Positions 53,403-62,587 of a stretch of 64,000 bases of DNA are shown here, one piece after another. Origin of the DNA: Enterococcus quebecensis. Its GTDB lineage: Bacteria > Bacillota > Bacilli > Lactobacillales > Enterococcaceae. Where the stretch lies: assembly GCF_001730365.1 (NCBI RefSeq), contig NZ_MIKB01000013.1, positions 310,001 to 374,000 of the forward strand, read 5' to 3'. The notes beneath the pieces were generated by a model. It worked only from the letters and a program-made list of their open reading frames with translations. It was not told the DNA's origin and did no database searches. Within the stretch, counting starts at the first letter, position 1; the number at the start of each line of letters is the position of its first letter. The translations under genes were made by a program, and so were the position numbers.

Positions 53403-54494
53403 TTACTGTGTATCAGATTTTGTTTTCTTTGCATTTTTTTTTCGTTTTCTAGCTTTTCTTTTTCTTTCAAGTTCCAGCTTCTTTTTCCTTGAGTTATATA
53501 AGTAAATCGTGAAAGCTATAGCAAGAATTACTAAAAGTACCACTCCTGCAATAATCCCGCCGATTGCCCAATAGTTTGGTTCTTTTTTAACTTCAATTGC
53601 TTCTTCTGTTAATTTCTTCGCTTCTTTGCTATTGATTTCAAAATCTTTTGAAAACTTCCACTCATTATCACTTGTATTGGCAACTAACTCTAAAGTATAT
53701 TTTCCAGCCGTTAGCTCCTGATTATCCCAACTAATTGGAAAATCAAAGTTTGAGTTTGGTGCCATTGCCATACCTTCTTTGGTCGTTTGGTGGATAACCT
53801 CTGTTGAGCCTTTTTTGCTTACTTTTGCTACAACTCTTAAATCATTCACAAAAGTTGGCTGTGTGTTTTGTAAATTAGCAGTTACGGCCGTTCTATAGTT
53901 CAGTAAGCTTGGCTGAATCGTATTCAATTTTAATTCAGGAGCGACAGGATCATCTTTTTCGGTTAATTGAATACCAACGACCATCGCATATCTATTGGTG
54001 ATTTGGACGCCGCCTTCTGATTTTTTATCCTCTTCATCTGATTCATCTTTATAGACGTAGAATCCGCCGACGATTTTACCAGCTAGTTCTTCTTCTGGCA
54101 TTTGTAAGCTAAAAGAAACCTCTTTTTTCTCTTTAGGGGCTAACGTTACTTTTTGCTCTTTGGATAAAATTTTAGTGAGAGGGAATTTCAGTGTAGAGTC
54201 TATTACCTTATCTTTTTCACTAAAATCAACTACACCATTTTGGTTCGTTGTTGCCACATTTGGAATGATATTTAAGGTAATTTTTTTGTTCCCAGAATTT
54301 GAAACATTCAGAGTTAGCTCTTGTTTTTGACCTGGTTTCATTCGTAAATCAAAGTAGGTTTGGCTTTTATCTACTTGATTTTCTGGGATATTAGCACTAA
54401 CTGAATATTCCATATCAGCCGCTGAAACGGATGTTCCTATAAAAAATAATGTAATTAAAAATAAACTATAAATCGTTGTTTTGACGTTACGCAT
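53403..54494 (-). CDS. DUF916/DUF3324 WxL-interacting membrane protein (cluster B)
   Basis: Counterpart of the protein at 35081: MEYSVSANIPENQVDKSQTYFDLRMKPGQ, ELKLNTIQPSLLNYRTAVTANLQNTQ, GMAMAPNSNFDFPISWDNQ, then one transmembrane helix (IGGIIAGVVLLVILAIAFTIYLYN) and a strongly basic tail. 363 aa. GGAGG precedes the ATG. Transcribed into the LRR-WxL gene, so it should tether that protein. Confidence 0.9.
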   Translation of the reverse strand: MRNVKTTIYSLFLITLFFIGTSVSAADMEYSVSANIPENQVDKSQTYFDLRMKPGQKQELTLNVSNSGNKKITLNIIPNVATTNQNGVVDFSEKDKVIDSTLKFPLTKILSKEQKVTLAPKEKKEVSFSLQMPEEELAGKIVGGFYVYKDESDEEDKKSEGGVQITNRYAMVVGIQLTEKDDPVAPELKLNTIQPSLLNYRTAVTANLQNTQPTFVNDLRVVAKVSKKGSTEVIHQTTKEGMAMAPNSNFDFPISWDNQELTAGKYTLELVANTSDNEWKFSKDFEINSKEAKKLTEEAIEVKKEPNYWAIGGIIAGVVLLVILAIAFTIYLYNSRKKKLELERKRKARKRKKNAKKTKSDTQ

Positions 54495-54634
54495 CGTTTT
54501 TCCTCCTGTAGTAAATGAGCTTGGGCTAACCTAAAACTTTTGAGACACCCAACTTTTAAAACAGATGTTTTAACGTCTGTGGTGAATAAAAAAACAATTA
54601 GTTTATTTAAGTGTGATCAATAGTTAGAAAATAA

Positions 54635-54688
54635 GGTGGGGTGAACGCAGCTTACATCATAGATGTAAAGCAACTGTTTTCTTCCACC
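54635..54688 (-). terminator. Long interrupted hairpin after the last small WxL gene of cluster B
   Basis: Outer arms GGTGG/CCACC and inner arms TTACATC/GATGTAA around a 3-base loop, with mismatches in between; TTATTTTC follows on the minus strand. It separates the small WxL genes from the DUF916-LRR pair. Confidence 0.6.
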
Positions 54689-54754
54689 ATCTTAGATAGA
54701 ACCCTTCCTTATTTCCTTAGTATCAATCGATTTTTGCCTTGCTCTTACTCATTT

Positions 54755-55444
54755 TTATTTCCCAGGTGCGTCTTGAAGCTCCCAGTAAATTGTTGTTGTA
54801 TAAGTTGTATTAGCTTTAGCTGTACCAGCTAAGATTGCTAATTGGATATTCTTATTTTTTGCATCTGCATCCGCTTTTGTCCATTTTTGCATCCAAGTAC
54901 CTTCGCCAGATTTTGCATCTGCCATCAAGATTTTTTGGTTTGTAGCTGTTAAGGATACATCAAAACCATTTGGTGCAGTGATTACTTTCCCTGAACTTGC
55001 TGATACAACAGCACTATTATTTAATGATAATGTCGCACCTTTTAGTTCATCTTTGTCTGCACTTGTAAATGGATCAGCTTTGGCATAAAGTGTCCAACCA
55101 GCAGAAGTTCCTCGAACATCTGTTACCTGAGCATACGGATTTTCATTCATCGCATATTCCACTTGATCAGAACCGCTGATATTTACGTCACCAAATTTTA
55201 TGTTTGGTACACGATCAATTGTTAATCGACCTTTGTTTCCTGTTCCTGGATTTTCAGTCTCTGGGTCAGTCGGATCTTCTCCTCCACCTGGCGGATGAGT
55301 TTCTTCCTCGCTTCCTGCCAACATTTGAATGTTGATTGATGAAGCTGCATCTGATGCTTTTTCTGCCTGCACATTTGTATTAAAGCTGCCAACAGCTAAT
55401 ACACCTAATACTAGTGATGAAAACAAAACTAGACTTTTTTTCAT
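54755..55444 (-). CDS. WxL-domain surface protein (cluster B, 1)
   Basis: 229 aa, signal peptide KKSLVLFSSLVLGVLAVGSFNTNVQA, Pro/Gly/Glu-rich linker (EEETHPPGGGEDPTDPETEN), then LTIDRVPNIKFGDVNISG, GTSAGWTLYAKADPFTS and the end TTTIYWELQDAPGK. The final motif is W-E-L, intact. Most similar to the protein at 36124. The GGGAG box precedes the ATG. Confidence 0.9.
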   Translation of the reverse strand: MKKSLVLFSSLVLGVLAVGSFNTNVQAEKASDAASSINIQMLAGSEEETHPPGGGEDPTDPETENPGTGNKGRLTIDRVPNIKFGDVNISGSDQVEYAMNENPYAQVTDVRGTSAGWTLYAKADPFTSADKDELKGATLSLNNSAVVSASSGKVITAPNGFDVSLTATNQKILMADAKSGEGTWMQKWTKADADAKNKNIQLAILAGTAKANTTYTTTIYWELQDAPGK

Positions 55445-55470
55445 TTGTAACTCTCCCTTTTCTTAATAAA

Positions 55471-56136
55471 TTATTTTACTGGTGCGTTCGCCAATGTCCA
55501 AGTTAAATCAGCTTTATATTTACCTACTTTTGCATAGCTAGGAATTGTCAAACGAACACCATCTGCTGCTGCAGTTTTGTCATCCATAAAGACGTTTGTA
55601 TATCTACCTAACCCTTTATCTTTTGCTGCAGAAAATACATTTTGTGCTGTACCAGCAGTATCAAGCGTTACAGCACTTGTTTCTGGAGCATTTGCTAAAT
55701 CTCCTGCTTTACTTGTTACTGTTCCTTTTGGAATTTCTAGTTTCCAGCCTTTTACGATAGTATCAGTATTCCCATCAATTGTTGATGAAAAGTTTGTCAT
55801 CGCTACTTGGACATTCCAACCAGCACCCGTTCCACGGTTATCAGCAACTTCTATCCCTAATTTTTTATCAGTTGCAACTGTTGCAGTACCAACTTCACCA
55901 ATTTTGATTTGTCCAAAGGCAAAATCAGAAACGGCATTGATAGTAAAGTCTCCTGTTCCTGTTCCTGGTCCAATTGGTTCTTCTGGCTCACCTGGATCGA
56001 CTGCGCCAGATTTAGTTACTTCAACTTCTGCTTTAGTTGTTTTTTCTGTTGCTGTATCTGCTGCAAATGCGCTTTGTCCATTGACAAATAAAAGTCCTGC
56101 CAAAGCCACGCCAGCTAATAAATTAATTTTTTTCAT
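55471..56136 (-). CDS. WxL-domain surface protein (cluster B, 2)
   Basis: 221 aa, signal peptide KKINLLAGVALAGLLFVNGQSAFA, linker PGEPEEPIGPGTGTG, then FTINAVSDFAFGQIKIGE, RGTGAGWNVQVAMTNFSS, WKLEIPKGTVTS and KADLTWTLANAPVK. Its WxL domain is much like the C-terminal domain of the M60 protein at 46320 and the protein at 36870, so domain exchange or duplication within the locus is likely. Confidence 0.9.
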   Translation of the reverse strand: MKKINLLAGVALAGLLFVNGQSAFAADTATEKTTKAEVEVTKSGAVDPGEPEEPIGPGTGTGDFTINAVSDFAFGQIKIGEVGTATVATDKKLGIEVADNRGTGAGWNVQVAMTNFSSTIDGNTDTIVKGWKLEIPKGTVTSKAGDLANAPETSAVTLDTAGTAQNVFSAAKDKGLGRYTNVFMDDKTAAADGVRLTIPSYAKVGKYKADLTWTLANAPVK

Positions 56137-56163
56137 TTTTGTTACTCCTTTTCCTTTATCTGA

Positions 56164-56838
56164 TTATTTTGTTCCTGTTGGGGTATCAATCAATGTCCAA
56201 GTAATTGCTGCTTCATAATTACCAACAAGATTTCCTCCTGGAATTGTTAATTCAACGTCTCCTGCCCAATCATTGACCCAAGAACCTAAACCTGTATCTT
56301 TTGCTGCTGTGATAAGTTGTGTTTCAGCTGTTCCAATCACTGTTCCTTGTGCATTTGAGGCTGTTGGAGCAGCTTCTGTATCTCCACCTGCAGTTGTTAT
56401 GAATGTTCCTACAGGAATCATTACTGTAGCACCTTTTAATATTTTTTTATCATCTGTTTTATCTTTAAAATCACTGATTTTTGCTTGAACATTCCAACCA
56501 GCACCTGTTCCACGTTTGTCTGTTACTTGAATTCCTAATGTTTCTCCAGCTGGAATTGCTGCGTTCGCTTTTGTTTCACCACCTGAAATAGTTGCTGAAC
56601 CAAAGTTAAAGCTAGAAACAGCATCAATTGCTAATAGTCCTTTTTGACCTGTAGGTGGAGTAACTGGTTTATCTTTATCAACAGGAGGGTTTACCTCTGG
56701 ATTTTCTGGATCTTCTGTTTTAAATTCAAATGTTGCTTTACTATCAAATGGTACTGTGCTTTCTGCATGAGCTGCTTGTGCACCCATTGCAAGTGATGTT
56801 AATACGATTGCGCTTGTTAAAATAATTGTTTTTTTCAT
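56164..56838 (-). CDS. WxL-domain surface protein (cluster B, 3)
   Basis: 224 aa with signal peptide KKTIILTSAIVLTSLAMGAQAAHA, linker NPEVNPPVDKDKPVTPPTGQ, then LLAIDAVSSFNFGSATISGG, GTGAGWNVQAKISDFKD, GATVMIPVGTF and the end YEAAITWTLIDTPTGTK. Standard CscB-type protein. It overlaps nothing and is 16 bp from the next WxL gene. Confidence 0.9.
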   Translation of the reverse strand: MKKTIILTSAIVLTSLAMGAQAAHAESTVPFDSKATFEFKTEDPENPEVNPPVDKDKPVTPPTGQKGLLAIDAVSSFNFGSATISGGETKANAAIPAGETLGIQVTDKRGTGAGWNVQAKISDFKDKTDDKKILKGATVMIPVGTFITTAGGDTEAAPTASNAQGTVIGTAETQLITAAKDTGLGSWVNDWAGDVELTIPGGNLVGNYEAAITWTLIDTPTGTK

Positions 56839-56854
56839 TTAAGTTTCTCTCCTT

Positions 56855-57553
56855 TTATTTGTTTCCTGGTGTATCTGAAATTGTCCATGTTAATTCCGCT
56901 TGATACTCTCCAACTAATACATCTTGAGGAATCGTTAATTCAATTTTATCTTTTCCAAATTGATTTATCCATGCACCAGCACCAGTTCCTTCTTGTGCTT
57001 CAAAAACAGTTTGTGCTTTCTCGTTTACTTCCGTAATTTCTCTTGTTGATGGTGCTGTAGAAGCAGTTGTTCCACTTGCTTTGGCTGTTCCCAATGGTAA
57101 GTGTAAAGACGCACCCTTCATAATAACTTTCGCATCTGCTTTTTGTTTAAATTCTGTCATAGATACCTGAACGGTCCAACCTTTAGCTGTTCCACGGATA
57201 TCTCTAATTTGAAGACTTGGATCTTCATTTTTTGCAGCTACTACTTTTTCTTTACCAGTTAATGAAACTTCTCCAAAATCTAGTGGAGAAACATATGTGA
57301 TCGCTAGAAGTCCAGTATTTCCAGTTTCTCCTGTACCGCCGCCTTCTTCACCGGGCTCCTTTTCATCACCAGGTACTTCAGGTTCGCCAGGTGTATTGTC
57401 GTCTCCTACTTTTAAGCTCACTGAACCAAATGATGTTGCATCTTTCTTCCCTTCGTCGTCTCCAGATGTACCATCTACTGCAAATGAGACACTTGGTGCT
57501 GCAATACTACCTAATAGTACTGTTGTTAATAACATTGATTTCCATAATTTCAT
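56855..57553 (-). CDS. WxL-domain surface protein (cluster B, 4)
   Basis: 232 aa. Signal peptide KLWKSMLLTTVLLGSIAAPSVSFA, long acidic Pro/Gly linker (PGEPEVPGDEKEPGEEGGG), then LLAITYVSPLDFGEVSLTG, GTAKGWTVQVSMTEFKQ and YQAELTWTISDTPGNK. The final motif is W-T-I instead of W-x-L. GGGGGAAG precedes the ATG. It overlaps the 3' end of the LPXTG gene by 47 bp in another frame. Confidence 0.9.
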   Translation of the reverse strand: MKLWKSMLLTTVLLGSIAAPSVSFAVDGTSGDDEGKKDATSFGSVSLKVGDDNTPGEPEVPGDEKEPGEEGGGTGETGNTGLLAITYVSPLDFGEVSLTGKEKVVAAKNEDPSLQIRDIRGTAKGWTVQVSMTEFKQKADAKVIMKGASLHLPLGTAKASGTTASTAPSTREITEVNEKAQTVFEAQEGTGAGAWINQFGKDKIELTIPQDVLVGEYQAELTWTISDTPGNK

Positions 57554-57881
57554 TTTTCTTCCCCCTAGTTAAATACTTTGATGCACTGATGACAATAAGT
57601 ATTCCAATTATTAAGTAGCCACTCGCTATCAACATAATCATTTTTACTTCACCAGTGTTTGGCAACCTTTTTCCTTGACCAAGACCTAAGTCACCTAAGA
57701 TTTTTCCCTGATTTTTGGAATCATCATTGCTTTTTGGTGGCGTATTGTCATGGACAAATGTTATGCTTGCTTGACTACTTGCTTGATTGCCGACATTTTG
57801 TTCTTCTGCATTACCAGTCTTCGGACTAACACTCAAACAAATAAATACAAGCAATAATACAAGTAATCTATTTTTCCCCAT
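57507..57881 (-). CDS. Small LPXTG sortase-anchored protein (cluster B)
   Basis: CscD-type, 124 aa from ATG 57881, where AGGAGGAG is upstream. Signal peptide (NRLLVLLLVFICLSVSPKTGNA), short mature part, LPNTGE sorting signal, hydrophobic helix (MIMLIASGYLIIGILIVI) and a tail of about 23 residues. The tail is longer than usual and overlaps the next gene. First gene of the cluster B WxL operon. Confidence 0.87.
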   Translation of the reverse strand: MGKNRLLVLLLVFICLSVSPKTGNAEEQNVGNQASSQASITFVHDNTPPKSNDDSKNQGKILGDLGLGQGKRLPNTGEVKMIMLIASGYLIIGILIVISASKYLTRGKKNEIMEINVINNSTIR

Positions 57882-57970
57882 AGAACTCCTCCTATATTTA
57901 ATCACTCGTATTAAAATAATCCTTTAATACTTTTTAAATAATACCTATACTTTAAATCTATTGAAATAGA

Positions 57971-57980
57971 ATGTAAGCGG
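57971..57980. promoter_or_regulatory. GTAAGCGG motif between WxL cluster B and its LytTR regulator
   Basis: ATGTAAGCGG shares the TAAGCG core with the repeats before cluster A (40363-40375) and holds the same place in the divergent region. Weak evidence alone. Confidence 0.3.
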
Positions 57981-58110
57981 TTTTTTATTCATATTATGTT
58001 TTTTCAAGAAAAATAATCGATAAATACTTCTTTTTATTGGAAAAATATCTTATCATGTATTAGTATTGTATGATTAAAATTTATATATATATATTAAGGA
58101 GATCTAAAAT

Positions 58111-58863
58111 ATGACATTACGTTCAAAAGTGTATATAATAGAAGACAATTACGAGTATCGAAAAAAAATTCTTCAATCATTAAGTGATTATCAGTCTAAT
58201 TTCGTTGATTTCGATATTTCTTCTATGGATAATCACTTACTTTTTCTAAATTATTTACAAACATTATCAATATCAGATACTGATATTTTTATTTTTGATA
58301 TCGATCTAAAAACTACTTTTACAGGAATTGATCTTGCTAAAGAAGTCAGAAAAAAAAATGATAACTGTTCAATTATTTTTTTAACTAGTTTAGAAGACAA
58401 AGCTATTTCTATCATTAATAGTGATATATTCCCAATTGGCTATATTGTGAAAGACTGTTTCTCAGCAAAGAATCTGAATAGCTCAATGCATAAGTTATTA
58501 ACGAAAATAGAACATCATCTAAAAGAATTCTGGACAGACAATCCTGATATCGTTACGTTAAAAAGTGGTGCTGAAAATATCTATATCAATTGCAAATCTA
58601 TCCTTTTTATAGAATCTATCAAAGGGGTTAGGGGTCAAATTCTGATCAAAACAGTTTCGGAAGACATCATCCTCACAGGTAATATTGGTAAAATAAAAAA
58701 ACTTTTACCTCAGCCATATTTAATGACTTCTCTACTATCTTATATCATCAATCTATCTGCGATTACATCATTAGATAGAGCAAGTGGCATAATCACTTTT
58801 TCAAATGGTCAACAATTACATGTGGGTATTTCAATTATTGATAAAATAAAAAAAGTTTTATAG
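58111..58863 (+). CDS. LytTR-family response regulator (cluster B)
   Basis: 250-aa paralog of the regulator at 40501. Receiver: IIEDNYEYRKK, Asp63 in FIFDIDLKTTF, LTSLEDKA, YIVKDCF. LytTR domain: ILFIESIKGVRGQILIKTV and YIINLSAITSLDRASGIITF. AAGGAGA precedes the ATG. The kinase genes that follow are the partners; the divergent WxL operon is the likely target. Confidence 0.9.
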   Translation: MTLRSKVYIIEDNYEYRKKILQSLSDYQSNFVDFDISSMDNHLLFLNYLQTLSISDTDIFIFDIDLKTTFTGIDLAKEVRKKNDNCSIIFLTSLEDKAISIINSDIFPIGYIVKDCFSAKNLNSSMHKLLTKIEHHLKEFWTDNPDIVTLKSGAENIYINCKSILFIESIKGVRGQILIKTVSEDIILTGNIGKIKKLLPQPYLMTSLLSYIINLSAITSLDRASGIITFSNGQQLHVGISIIDKIKKVL

Positions 58864-58876
58864 GGGTCTGACTACA

Positions 58877-60175
58877 TTGGATAAAACTATTGTTACTTCA
58901 ATACTAGCTGTTAATTATTTTCAACTTATTTGGTTTGTTACATATAAAAAGCTTCTGACTAAACAAGAAAGCTTTGTTTTAACATTTTTAGTTTTATGCC
59001 AATTTATTTTAGGGTTCCTTCTTAGTAACGCCTATGTCGCTTATTTTCAATTGCCGTTCCTTTTTTTACAGTTTATTTTTGCTGCTAAACGATTAAATAA
59101 TTGGTTCACACCGGCCTTATTAATCAGCTTTGAACTTTCTTTGGTCGTTCTTGCTTGGATTCCAACTCTAGATACTTGGGATATCTTGCATTATAATCAG
59201 CAAATTTCTTCTGCAACTTACTTTAACTATTTCTATTTTTTCATTTTTTTACAGCAGCTTTTACTCTTCTTGATTCTTATGCTAATGAATTATTTGTGGA
59301 AACGATTCTTTCCTAAAAATACTCCTGCATTCCTTCCAAAAAAATATAAACTGTTGTCTCTCATTCTTTTGCTATTTTTGTTTTTAGCTGTATCAATTAA
59401 ACAAATCAATGTTCTAAGTGGAGATACTTTTTCTCTCATGTACAGTCTATTTATTATCGTTGGGTATACTATTTTGATCACTTGGAATCTGATGATTGTG
59501 TTTAAGGCTAATAATGAAAGACAATATATCTCACTCTTGTCTGAAACCTATAATCGTGAAAAAAATAAAATTAGTCTTTCTAATGAATTTCGACAAGATT
59601 ATAAAATGTTTCTACAAAGTTTAACAACTTATTTAGAAGCTGGTGATCAAAAAAAAGCGATTGAGTTATTACATAGTATCATTCAATATTCAGATTCGTT
59701 GCTTACTCCGAATTTGTTTCGAAAAATTTCTATGATAAATAATCTACCTATCCAAGCGCTATTGACTAGTTTTTTTAATAAATGCCTTGCTGCTGATATT
59801 CAATTGAATTTGCATATAACTGAGAGTTTGACCAATGTGGATATGAATATCGTCGATTTTATTCGATGTTTTTCTATTCTATTAGATAATGCCTATGAAG
59901 CAACAGAACAAACCGCTGCACCTTCTATTGAAATATCCATAACTGGCACAATGGATACAATAACAATTGAAGTAGATAACACCTACAATAATAATACTCA
60001 AATTTCCTTCTCTTCTTTTTTACAAAATAATTTTTCAACAAAAGAAGGTCATCAAGGAAAAGGGTTGTACATTTTTATTTCTATATTAAAAAAATACAAA
60101 CAAAGTAGTCATAACTTTACAAGTAAGAATGACCACTTTATTGCTAAATTTACGGTTCAAAAAAAGAGAGCATGA
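58877..60175 (+). CDS. Sensor kinase homolog lacking the phosphoacceptor His (cluster B, kinase 1)
   Basis: 432 aa, seven transmembrane helices, then a GHKL domain. The H-box reads EFRQDYKMFL, with Gln240 (codon CAA) at the place of the conserved His. N-box ILLDNAYEA with Asn338 and G-box HQGKGLYIF are intact. It should bind ATP but cannot be phosphorylated on itself in the normal way. TTG start after AGGGG, 13 bp past the regulator stop codon. Compare kinase 1 of cluster A, which has EFRHDYKQLL at the same place. Confidence 0.85.
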   Translation: MDKTIVTSILAVNYFQLIWFVTYKKLLTKQESFVLTFLVLCQFILGFLLSNAYVAYFQLPFLFLQFIFAAKRLNNWFTPALLISFELSLVVLAWIPTLDTWDILHYNQQISSATYFNYFYFFIFLQQLLLFLILMLMNYLWKRFFPKNTPAFLPKKYKLLSLILLLFLFLAVSIKQINVLSGDTFSLMYSLFIIVGYTILITWNLMIVFKANNERQYISLLSETYNREKNKISLSNEFRQDYKMFLQSLTTYLEAGDQKKAIELLHSIIQYSDSLLTPNLFRKISMINNLPIQALLTSFFNKCLAADIQLNLHITESLTNVDMNIVDFIRCFSILLDNAYEATEQTAAPSIEISITGTMDTITIEVDNTYNNNTQISFSSFLQNNFSTKEGHQGKGLYIFISILKKYKQSSHNFTSKNDHFIAKFTVQKKRA

Positions 60176-60232
60176 AACAAAAGTAAAAATACTTTTTCAC
60201 AAAAAGAACCGAATAAATACTTTTGTTCTACC
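60174..60232 (+). terminator. Weak hairpin between kinase 1 and kinase 2 (cluster B)
   Basis: GAAACAAAAGTA (60174-60185) pairs with TACTTTTGTTC (60218-60228) with one bulged base. No strong T run follows. It takes the place of the strong terminator seen in cluster A. Confidence 0.45.
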
Positions 60233-60264
60233 ATCGCTAGTCTACAGTTGAAAAGGAGATTTTT

Positions 60265-61542
60265 ATGGAAAAATATATGTTATTCAGCATGTTAATTTTG
60301 AATTTTTTACAATTCATTTTCCTTTTAAAAACTAAACAATTTATCTCTCGGCGGCAAATGATTGTTTTAGTCCTTTTACTGATTTGTCAGTTTCCTCTCT
60401 ATTTAATGTTTCACGAATCATACTTATTATTGGCTCTTTACTCTCTCTTACAGCCTATTTTTATTCTCCGTAATTTAAAAAGTTGGTTGGCAATGGTTCT
60501 TTTTCTTTATTTAGAGAATTCATTGGTTCTTTTTTCTTGGCTGTTTACCAATGATCTATTGACATTCTTACTTAGATTAGGAAAAATTTCAGATTCTCTT
60601 TACCAACAATTATTGCCCATTTCATTGATTGGGCAACAATTGTTACTTCTCCTATTAATATTGATTGCAGAAAAAATGGATCAAAAATTCAACATATTCC
60701 ATGCTATTCTACAACTCCAAAAAAGTTATAAAATGCCGGCCATTTTATTGACGATTCTTTTTTTTGCTCTAGAAATTTTTAAACGTGTTGCTGTTTACCT
60801 TGGTTCTTATATTGATTTTTACTATATTTCATTTCTATTAGCAACATTAAGTATTATTTTGTGCTCCATCGCTTATTTCTATAGCCACTACTACCAGCAG
60901 CAAGTAAAGAAAAATGTCTTGTATCAACAATATAATAAAGAGATGGAAAAAATCACGATGGCAGATGAATTCAGACATGATTATCAGAATATCATGCTAA
61001 GTTTGATGGGATATATCGAAAAAGGGGATCTGGATAAAGCTTTGACCTTCATTTCTTCTGTTGAAGATTACTCTCAAAATTTACTAGAATTTGATGAATA
61101 TGATCAAGTTAACCATTTAACCATACCGGCTGTTCAAGGGTTATTGATTCATTTTATTGAAGCTTGTGAAGAAAAAAATATTCAACTCAAGATTTCGATT
61201 CCTCAAATGATTCAAGAATCTGATATTTCGATTCAATTGATCGATTTTATCCGATGTTTGTCAGTTGTTCTTGACTACTCAGTTGATGTCCACGATAATC
61301 ATGATGAAGAAGCCTTCTTTTTATCTCTGAAAAAAGAAGATAGTCAGCTTTATTTTGAGTTGAGAAATACTGAGGAACAACAATTAGCAACAATACAAAA
61401 TACAAATTATTCTATTCATGATAAAAAACAGCTAAAAAAATATGGGCTGTATACTATAGAAAGTATCCTTAAACAGTATAAAAAGACGTCTTTTTCTTTT
61501 TACACGTATCAACAAAAGTTTTTAATTGAGATTCAGTTATGA
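60265..61542 (+). CDS. Sensor kinase homolog with His but no ATP-binding boxes (cluster B, kinase 2)
   Basis: 425 aa. Seven membrane helices, then EFRHDYQNIML with His238. The N-box is VVLDYSVDV with Tyr338 in place of Asn, and no glycine-rich G-box remains (KKYGLYTIESIL). Kinase 2 of cluster A has the same loss. It complements the defect of kinase 1 in this cluster. AAAAGGAG precedes the ATG. Ends before a strong terminator. Confidence 0.82.
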   Translation: MEKYMLFSMLILNFLQFIFLLKTKQFISRRQMIVLVLLLICQFPLYLMFHESYLLLALYSLLQPIFILRNLKSWLAMVLFLYLENSLVLFSWLFTNDLLTFLLRLGKISDSLYQQLLPISLIGQQLLLLLLILIAEKMDQKFNIFHAILQLQKSYKMPAILLTILFFALEIFKRVAVYLGSYIDFYYISFLLATLSIILCSIAYFYSHYYQQQVKKNVLYQQYNKEMEKITMADEFRHDYQNIMLSLMGYIEKGDLDKALTFISSVEDYSQNLLEFDEYDQVNHLTIPAVQGLLIHFIEACEEKNIQLKISIPQMIQESDISIQLIDFIRCLSVVLDYSVDVHDNHDEEAFFLSLKKEDSQLYFELRNTEEQQLATIQNTNYSIHDKKQLKKYGLYTIESILKQYKKTSFSFYTYQQKFLIEIQL

Positions 61543-61613
61543 TAAATCGAGTAGTTCTGTGTAAAAAGACCTTATGTAATGATGACTATTGTCATTTTTT
61601 GATTTTAAAATCT

Positions 61614-61666
61614 AAGAATAACCAATCAGTGAACACAATTCATTCACTGATTGGTTATTCTTTATC
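61614..61666 (+). terminator. Terminator of cluster B kinase operon, 20-bp perfect stem
   Basis: AAGAATAACCAATCAGTGAA (61614-61633) pairs perfectly with 61643-61662 around a 9-base loop, then T-rich sequence. Confidence 0.9.
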
Positions 61667-61885
61667 ATTTGCAGCAATTCATAATAGTCCCCCTATGCGT
61701 CAATCAAACACATGCAAATACCCATTCACACTAAACTCACTTTTCATTTCATCACTAAAATAACGTTTTAATAGCCTTCTCAATTCTTACCTACTGGATC
61801 TAATATTTCTAACTAGCAATTTAAATCAAGAAAAGTACTTATTCTATAGTATACTAGTAGATGAAATAAAAAGGAGGTTGATTTA

Positions 61886-62584
61886 ATGGATTACAAAATG
61901 ACAAAAGACACGGTATTTCCATTAGTTGAAGTGGATTTAACAACTGGTGAAAGTATCCAATTAGAAAGTGGTGCCATGGTTTATCACAATGGGGAAATCT
62001 CTCTTGAAGGTAAAATGAACAGCAACGGAAAGTCTGGTTTAGGCGGTGCCATTCGTGCTTTAGGACGTTCAATGTCTAGCGGTGAGAGTTTCTTTATTAC
62101 AAAAGCATCTGGCTTAACAGATACAGCAAAAATTGCATTAGCACCCGCAACGCCTGGAGCAATCAAGGAATTGCAAGTTGGTACTGAACACTGGCGTTTA
62201 AACACAGGCGCATTTTTAGCATGTGATGCCACTGTTTCTTATAATATGAAACGTCAAAAACTTAGCGGAGCCATTTTTGGTGGAACTGGCGGATTGTTTG
62301 TAATGGAAACTACTGGTTCAGGATCCTTATTAATCAATAGTTATGGCGATATCGTTGAAATTCAATTAGATGGGACTAAGCCATTTGTGGTAGATAATCA
62401 ACATGTTGTCGCTTGGTCCGAATCTTTAGATTATAATATAAAAATAGCCTCAGGAATGTTTGGTTTCACAACAGGTGAGGGAGTAGTCAATGAATTTCAC
62501 GGCCGTGGAACGATTATGATTCAAACACGAAATCTCGAAGGTTTAGCTGGTTTAATCAGCCCTTTTGTTAGCTCCGGTTCATAA
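61886..62584 (+). CDS. AIM24/TIGR00266 family protein
   Basis: 232 aa, full length for the bacterial AIM24 group. Gly-rich beta repeats are visible: ESIQLESGAMVYHNGEISLE, GLGGAIRALGRSMSSGESFF, KLSGAIFGGTGGLFVMETTG and GDIVEIQLDGTKPFVVDNQH. Molecular function is not settled for this family. AAAGGAGG precedes the ATG. Monocistronic, with a perfect terminator directly after. Confidence 0.88.
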   Translation: MDYKMTKDTVFPLVEVDLTTGESIQLESGAMVYHNGEISLEGKMNSNGKSGLGGAIRALGRSMSSGESFFITKASGLTDTAKIALAPATPGAIKELQVGTEHWRLNTGAFLACDATVSYNMKRQKLSGAIFGGTGGLFVMETTGSGSLLINSYGDIVEIQLDGTKPFVVDNQHVVAWSESLDYNIKIASGMFGFTTGEGVVNEFHGRGTIMIQTRNLEGLAGLISPFVSSGS

Positions 62585-62587
62585 AAA

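Noticed and set aside
61539-61763. A 74-codon open frame after kinase 2 of cluster B
   Set aside because: It runs through the 20-bp terminator hairpin and has no ribosome site.
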